In this document: piece after piece, positions 15,801 to 20,033 of the stretch
Numbering within the stretch: the first letter of the stretch is position 1
Layout: every line of letters starts with the position of its first letter
Virus record (IMG/VR): IMGVR_UViG_3300021963_000841
Span: 1 to 20,033 of that record
Origin: a virus
Strand: one strand, 5' to 3'
DNA length: 20,033 nucleotides
The notes under the pieces: generated by a model
Database searches by the model: none
What the model was told of the DNA's origin: nothing
Seen by the model: the letters and a program-made list of their open reading frames with translations, nothing else
Translations under genes and position numbers: made by a program

Positions 15801-16879
15801 CCGTGACTGCTGCTGGTATTATGGCTTCATCTGGTCTGATTACTGGCAACATGCCTAGTCACCTTACCGAACCTGAAGAGCATAAACGGTGGAAAGAACT
15901 TAACATCAAGCCACGTTCCCTAAAGTTTGGAGATAAGTACATCTCCTACAATATGGTCGAGCCCCTCTCCAATATCATTGCTGCGGTTTCTGACACCATT
16001 CGTGTGTGGCAGACCTATGGCATGAAGGAGGAGTTTGTGGATCGTATGAGCACACAGCTTATCTTTAGTATTGGTGCTAGCCTTACTGAAAAGAGCTACT
16101 TCTCTGGTATTGCCGCAATGGCAGAACTCACCAATGGTGAGAATTGGACAAGCGAAAATGCCATCCGTGGTATGCTTGGATTCATGAATAACCAGGCCAT
16201 TGGTGCAGGTCTTCGTCGTGCTGTATCCAATACCTTTGATGAGCACATGCGTGAATACTCTGATGAGTTTGATCGCAGCCTTCAAACCTCTATTCCTGGA
16301 TACCGCAACTTCCGCCCTTCGATGATCAGTGTCTTTACTGGTCAACCAATGAAGAACCCCAATGGAGGTTTGTGGAATGCCAACGTACCCTTTGAAGTAA
16401 GTGTTGAGAATAAGGATCCAGTTGTTAACATGCTCCAATCCATCGGGTACAAGTGGAAGGATGACCTAGACCGTCACCGCACTGGTATGCCTCTGACTGC
16501 TGAACAAAAGAACTTTATCCGTAAAACAATGTTCGAATACGGATTACGTGATCAGCTGGCAGTGGAGATGTCAAAGCCTTACTTCCAAGAAGACTTTGAT
16601 AACTGGAAAAATCGCAGACTTGGCACTGACAAGAAGTACTTTGACTCCAAACAACCAAAGATCTACGAGAATGTTCAGGACATCTGGAACAAGGCACGCG
16701 ACTATGCTTTCGTGAAGTTAGCTGCCCAAGATGCTGAATTTGCTGGTACTCTGGAACGGTTGAACAAGAAAAAGTATCAATTCGAGAACGGTAACTACGA
16801 ACTCGATAAACCGCAGAAGTTCTACTCAACCATGACAGACCAAGAGGCTAAGCGCCTTGAGGCACTTACTAATTATTAG
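12803..16879 (+). CDS. Internal virion protein D (T7 gp16-like core/ejection protein)
   Basis: The 1358-residue protein matches T7 gp16 (1318 aa) in size and position. It is the largest core protein, ejected to span the periplasm and inner membrane and to help pull in the leading DNA. Here the first 30-70 residues are Gln/Pro-rich and coiled (NKNKQKQLEAQAKQRQQ), and there is no transglycosylase motif at the N-terminus, unlike T7. The middle is highly helical with a Glu-rich coiled coil (about 385-430). One hydrophobic segment, AIGVMAVTAAGIMASSGLITG (about 995-1015), could insert into a membrane. The C-terminal third (for example VDRMSTQLIFSIGASLTEKS, about 1081-1100) looks like cyanopodovirus gp16 proteins. 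It follows the terminator above, so its mRNA must come from read-through or a promoter I could not identify. Confidence 0.87.
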   Translation: MADIEAFRPVDLEKLEALQNQALSNKNKQKQLEAQAKQRQQAADVQPQQAPPQPTPPVQQPQQIFQSLMPQMQPGQLDAVGKYIEQNVNIPLLDFIDNISGDKKSAETIAKERQQLRTKRGQELKATEKAVEQQFYSNQASAAGAEVIRAGVGAIAKPIEGVADVGYQWYLNNTVNKGKKPSDEGYVRAYTELTKAPKTEVGLAGEKLLSFILLARALRNVPGAKLGAKPIPADVKGIARVGAKASRLVQEGLVPGMVADFFLTDAKDGNMSEVVKGLVPAAYRDSLVFGLSTDKYGDPFLNRVKSLGEGAVMNPIFNGGIDALVKGYRAARAALKGGADPDTAIKTGLDTMADASDENIKEAARNSKAETDNTVKVRAQELEELDEQEFELGRKLNQATDPEEIQQLELELNDLNYKRDDILTDIDNELDPATQKLPFENTRTINADDINNVARDQINLEEGFPGIGRVSIHGASGSVMTESAIKSAGIKDGARKMLNRYEKDVDVLRISKESGMSVGKVLDNAARIYQDFLDGMRPYDEIFTGDEGELVKRLLGQSGELVVGTKRGTLGATNETLIAAKAIIADWSNDLYKLAQLAEDADTSQVAGFNYYERLIDRYVGLLEFYKTGTQFFGGSLNSLKLSITPNMDARETAQLMSSFESEEIPVTLARLRKFAKDAKDAYRRGDAEGLEKLRTLTRAMVLSGGDPAKAISFGQTARDIWGSVQTRNFYNSILSGAKTIFRNGGTVYRLVEGPTSIAMRGFFSGDDATLRAGLAGYKAILGSASEAFKVASRTIRTGIPIQATPNRIMQQTETLAKLQTLETVAETPTQQRMVGYLKFHYRFAEALAIPERLMMGMDDYFKTILARQRIDELATYQAYKEDPTNWKRNLTTYLDQYKNSIDPNTGVIKSKAIAEYADIGTFQSDPWENASKLAGFIDSIPLGKALIPFIRTPANIISYQFEHLPLTARFSRNYQSAMKSGDPLLIAEYEGRQAIGVMAVTAAGIMASSGLITGNMPSHLTEPEEHKRWKELNIKPRSLKFGDKYISYNMVEPLSNIIAAVSDTIRVWQTYGMKEEFVDRMSTQLIFSIGASLTEKSYFSGIAAMAELTNGENWTSENAIRGMLGFMNNQAIGAGLRRAVSNTFDEHMREYSDEFDRSLQTSIPGYRNFRPSMISVFTGQPMKNPNGGLWNANVPFEVSVENKDPVVNMLQSIGYKWKDDLDRHRTGMPLTAEQKNFIRKTMFEYGLRDQLAVEMSKPYFQEDFDNWKNRRLGTDKKYFDSKQPKIYENVQDIWNKARDYAFVKLAAQDAEFAGTLERLNKKKYQFENGNYELDKPQKFYSTMTDQEAKRLEALTNY

Positions 16880-16881
16880 TG

Positions 16882-19800
16882 ATGGCAATCACCGAAAATA
16901 ACTATACGGGTAACGGGTCAACGACCCTTTACTCGTTCACTTTCCCATACCTTGATAGTTCCGAAGTCCAGGTAACCCTGAACGGAACTCTTACAACTGC
17001 ATACACCTTTGCCAACGCTACTACTGTTCAGTTTAATACCGCTCCAACCAATGGGGCGGCTATTCGTATCTATCGGGAAACCGATACCGATGCTCTTCAA
17101 GCTACGTTCTTTGCTGGTTCGGCCATCCGTGCCCAGGATCTGAACGATAACTTCAACCAGATTCTGTATAGCACTCAGGAAACCGTAGACCGCCGCCTTG
17201 ATAAGAATGGCGGTACCATGGTTGGCAACCTAGGTTTTGCCGCTGGTAAGGGTATTGTTTTTGAGGGCGCTACTGATGACGCTCACGAGACCACCCTTCT
17301 TGGTGGTGATCCTACTGCGGATCGTACCCTTAACCTTCCCAACGTTTCTGGTACTCTTGTAAGCACTGGTGACACTGGTACAGTTGCTACGGCAATGATC
17401 GCTGATAGCAATGTTACTACTGCTAAGATTGCTGATCAGAATGTTACCACGGCTAAGATTGCTGATCTTAATGTAACTACTGGTAAAATCGCAGACGGTT
17501 CTATCACCTCTAGCAAGATTGCAGATGGTACTATTGTCGCTGGTGATTTGGCCGCCGATTCTGTCGTTACCTCCAAGATTCTTGATAGCAATGTAACCAC
17601 AGCAAAGATTGCAGATAGCAATATAACCACTGCCAAACTGGCCGATGGTTCTGTAACTTCTGCCAAGATTGCAGATGGAACCATCGTTGCAGGTGACATT
17701 GCATCTGATGCAGTTATTACCTCTAAGATCCTTGATCAGAATGTGACTACCGCTAAGATCGCGGATCAAAACGTCACCACTGCCAAGATCGCAGATCTGA
17801 ATGTTACCACTGGTAAGATCAACGATCAGGCCGTTACTGCGGCAAAGATTGCAACCGGTGCTATTGATTCTACTAAACTAAGCACGTCTACTGTAATTAC
17901 ACTTGCAGAGGTTGCTTCAACTACTACCGACGACGCAAGTTTCTTTACTTCAGCCGCTTCTGATTTGCGGTATTTTCGCCAAGACAATACCGAAACAATT
18001 AGTTTTGGCCAAGCCTGGAGCAGCAGTGATAGCTTCATTGCAACCACGGCAGCCATTGACGCACGAGTCATTGATCTTGTTGATGATGTAGGTGGGTTTG
18101 TTCCCATTGCAAACGAGACCAGCTTCCCTGTTGCTAATCCTGACATCAACAACCCAGATGGTGCTGGGACCATTATTAGTGTCAAGGAAATCGTTACCGC
18201 TCGTACTCCCGTCTCCGGTACGGTAACCATTGCCAACGGTTCTGGCTCCAATACGGTCACGATTAACGGCTGTGGCAATACCACCCTTGCTGCTGGCTAT
18301 GGCATGTTGGTGGAAACCACCTCAACCCTCCACACCTACAACTTCCACCGCCTTGTTCCCAGAGCCACGGAAGTTACGACTGTCGCTGGCATCTCTGGTG
18401 ACATCACCACGGTCGCTACCAACAATGCAAACGTCACTGCTGTTGCTGGTAATGCTGCCAACATTAACACCGTTTCCACCAACATTGCCAATGTCAATAA
18501 CGTTGGTGGCAGCATTGCAAACGTCAATAGCGTTGCCAGCAACCTTGGTACTGTTAATGACTTTGCGGCTCGTTATCGGGTAGCGTCTTCGGATCCAGTT
18601 ACCAGTCTTGATACTGGTGATCTTGTCTTTAATACCACCAACAACGAACTGCGTGTCTACAACGGCACCTCTTGGCAGGGTGGTGTTACCGCTACTGGAA
18701 ACCTAGTCAGCAAGTCTGGCGATACCATGACGGGACCGCTTGGTGTTACGGCAGGTACGGCAGCACTTCCGTCGCTGTTTATCTCTGGTGACCCCAATAC
18801 CGGCATTTATTCCCCTGGCGCAGACCAAGTAGCCATCAGCACTGGTGGGTCTGGCAGGTTGTTTGTTGATGCGAGTGGGAATGTCAGCGTCGGCAACTCA
18901 TCCGCATTTGATACTGCGGCTGGGCGAGGCAACATTTCAATCAACGGATCCTCCACTGCACTTTTAGCATTAGGAACCGGTGGCGCTCAGAAGTTTGCAA
19001 TTTATCACGACGGGACTAATTGCGAAGTCAACAATCTTCAGGCTGGGTATTTAGACCTAAAAACCCAAAATCAATCCCGTTTGCGCATCACCTCGGCAGG
19101 ACTCGTTGGCATAGGGACTAGCTCGCCTGGTGTTGAATTAGATGTTAACGGAACAATCAGATCTAGGTCTACATTTCGATTGTATTCCAGTAGCAATGAT
19201 ATTTTCTACATTGCACCAGGCACTGTTATAACAGGTGGTACGGCAAATGATATTGCGCTGCGTTCCGACGCAACTGGGTCAATTCTGTTTAGCACAAATG
19301 GCGCAACCGAGAGGATGCGTATTGACGCTTCAGGCCGAGTAGGGATTGGCACTGCGAGCCCTGCTTACAACCTAGATGTAAATGGTCAAATCCGCCTGAA
19401 CAATGATCTGCTGATTGCAGATGCAACCGCAACTCGTGGACGAATTTATGGTGATTCCACCGGCGTTATTTATAGAGCCGAAAGCGGTTTAGCTACAAGA
19501 TTTGTGCATGTAAGCACGGAGCTTGCTCGCATTACGTCAAGTGGGCAGCTCTTGGTGGGCACGTCTTCTGCGCTTACCGGAACTGACACTCAGTATTCGC
19601 GCTTTGTTGTTGCTGGTAATACCAGTGGTGCTAGCGCTGGCATCATGTCTATCTCGCGGCCTGAGGCTGCAACAAGTATTACTACGGATGAAGTCCTAGG
19701 GATTATTTCGTTTGCCGATAGCGGTGCTGGTGAGTATGGGCGCATTACTTGTGCGGCCGATGCAAACGCCGGAACAAATGATTATCCTGGCAGGTTAGTG

Positions 19801-20033
19801 TTTTCGACTACGGCGGATGGGGCATCTTCTCCGACGGAGCGGATGCGTATCGCTAACAACGGTGCAATCTCAACAGTTGTACCTGGCGGCTCTACTCTTT
19901 ACCCTGCTTATGACTGCCGCGCTTGGGTAAACTTTAACGGCACCGGCACAGTTGCTATCCGCGCTAGCGGCAATGTGAGCAGCATTACGGATAACGGAAC
20001 AGGTGACTATACGGTAAACTTTACGACGGCAAT
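16882..20033 (+). CDS. Tail fibre protein (T7 gp17-like N-terminus), C-terminus outside window
   Basis: The frame is open from the ATG at 16882 to the right edge (1050 complete codons). Residues 1-100 are the T7 tail-fibre anchor (GNGSTTLYSFTFPYLDSSEV; later IRAQDLNDNFNQILYSTQE) that attaches to the tail. About 127-163 is a conserved spacer (TTLLGGDPTADRTLNLP). Residues 174-333 are sixteen ten-residue repeats (consensus ADxNVTTAKI). A second ten-residue array (504-563, NxANVxxVAx) is a likely triple-stranded shaft. From about 630 there are repeats of the form RxRIxxxGxVGIGTxSPxxxLDVNGxIR (about 734-761 and 811-838), frequent in phage receptor-binding fibres. The last visible part, VNFNGTGTVAIRASGNVSSI, resembles the distal domain of marine phage fibres. 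Fibres recognise the host surface. It starts three bases after the gp16-like stop. Confidence 0.93.
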   Translation, partial: MAITENNYTGNGSTTLYSFTFPYLDSSEVQVTLNGTLTTAYTFANATTVQFNTAPTNGAAIRIYRETDTDALQATFFAGSAIRAQDLNDNFNQILYSTQETVDRRLDKNGGTMVGNLGFAAGKGIVFEGATDDAHETTLLGGDPTADRTLNLPNVSGTLVSTGDTGTVATAMIADSNVTTAKIADQNVTTAKIADLNVTTGKIADGSITSSKIADGTIVAGDLAADSVVTSKILDSNVTTAKIADSNITTAKLADGSVTSAKIADGTIVAGDIASDAVITSKILDQNVTTAKIADQNVTTAKIADLNVTTGKINDQAVTAAKIATGAIDSTKLSTSTVITLAEVASTTTDDASFFTSAASDLRYFRQDNTETISFGQAWSSSDSFIATTAAIDARVIDLVDDVGGFVPIANETSFPVANPDINNPDGAGTIISVKEIVTARTPVSGTVTIANGSGSNTVTINGCGNTTLAAGYGMLVETTSTLHTYNFHRLVPRATEVTTVAGISGDITTVATNNANVTAVAGNAANINTVSTNIANVNNVGGSIANVNSVASNLGTVNDFAARYRVASSDPVTSLDTGDLVFNTTNNELRVYNGTSWQGGVTATGNLVSKSGDTMTGPLGVTAGTAALPSLFISGDPNTGIYSPGADQVAISTGGSGRLFVDASGNVSVGNSSAFDTAAGRGNISINGSSTALLALGTGGAQKFAIYHDGTNCEVNNLQAGYLDLKTQNQSRLRITSAGLVGIGTSSPGVELDVNGTIRSRSTFRLYSSSNDIFYIAPGTVITGGTANDIALRSDATGSILFSTNGATERMRIDASGRVGIGTASPAYNLDVNGQIRLNNDLLIADATATRGRIYGDSTGVIYRAESGLATRFVHVSTELARITSSGQLLVGTSSALTGTDTQYSRFVVAGNTSGASAGIMSISRPEAATSITTDEVLGIISFADSGAGEYGRITCAADANAGTNDYPGRLVFSTTADGASSPTERMRIANNGAISTVVPGGSTLYPAYDCRAWVNFNGTGTVAIRASGNVSSITDNGTGDYTVNFTTA
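17401..17880 (+). repeat. Decapeptide repeat array in the tail fibre (16 x 30 bases)
   Basis: Sixteen units of 30 bases follow one another without interruption, consensus A-D-x-N-V-T-T-A-K-I. A higher-order duplication is visible: units 4-8 (17491-17640) and 9-13 (17641-17790) agree at 40 of 50 residues, in the same order (ADGS, ADGT, A(A/S)D, LD, AD). The array likely forms a rod segment. Confidence 0.92.
18391..18570 (+). repeat. Second decapeptide array in the tail fibre (6 x 30 bases)
   Basis: Residues 504-563 read as six consecutive ten-residue units, such as NNANVTAVAG, NAANINTVST, NIANVNNVGG and SIANVNSVAS. The hydrophobic residues fall at fixed places, as in a trimeric fibre shaft. 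The repeat is unrelated in sequence to the upstream array but has the same 30-base period. Confidence 0.8.

Noticed and set aside
17230-17769. A 179-codon - strand ORF with repeats
   Set aside because: Its repeats are only the antisense reading of the tail fibre decapeptide array.

Overview
The window is about 20 kb of a lytic, T7-like podovirus genome: the end of a nucleotide-metabolism segment followed by almost the whole virion-structure module. All genes lie on the + strand and are tightly packed, often overlapping or separated by a few bases. The longest non-coding gap is 187 bases, so no stretch over 300 bases lacks a gene. I see no tRNA, rRNA, CRISPR array, insertion sequence, integrase or attachment site.

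Layout: positions 2-490 hold the end of a probable ribonucleotide reductase (RNR) large subunit, overlapped by a compact RNR small subunit (487-1218). Two small genes follow: an unknown one and a proline-rich one resembling T7 gp7.3. Then come genes in T7 order: portal (gp8), a small overlapping ORF, scaffold (gp9), major capsid protein (gp10), tail tubular proteins A and B (gp11, gp12), and internal virion proteins resembling gp13, gp14, gp15 and gp16. The tail fibre (gp17) runs off the right edge. Intrinsic terminators follow the capsid gene and the gp15-like gene. A structured 187-base leader precedes the capsid gene, and a hairpin covers the ribosome binding site of the gp16-like gene.

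Host: a compact class I RNR pair placed just before the T7-like structural block is a hallmark of cyanobacterial podoviruses (Syn5/P-SSP7-like). The capsid, fibre and scaffold sequences also look like that group, and many starts lack a clear Shine-Dalgarno, which is common in cyanobacterial systems. A cyanophage is therefore the best guess, but it is an inference. No photosynthesis gene (psbA, hli) lies in this window.

How the genes work together: the RNR supplies deoxynucleotides for phage replication. Portal, scaffold and capsid protein build the prohead. The two tail tubular proteins extend the portal into a short tail, to which the fibres attach. The gp14/15/16-like proteins form the internal core that is ejected through the envelope; a muralytic domain on the gp15-like protein presumably opens the peptidoglycan. 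I did not find a clearly novel system. The points most worth a second look are the RNR small subunit without the usual radical tyrosine, the paired hairpins between gp15 and gp16, the capsid leader, the position of the transglycosylase domain, and the repeat-built tail fibre.
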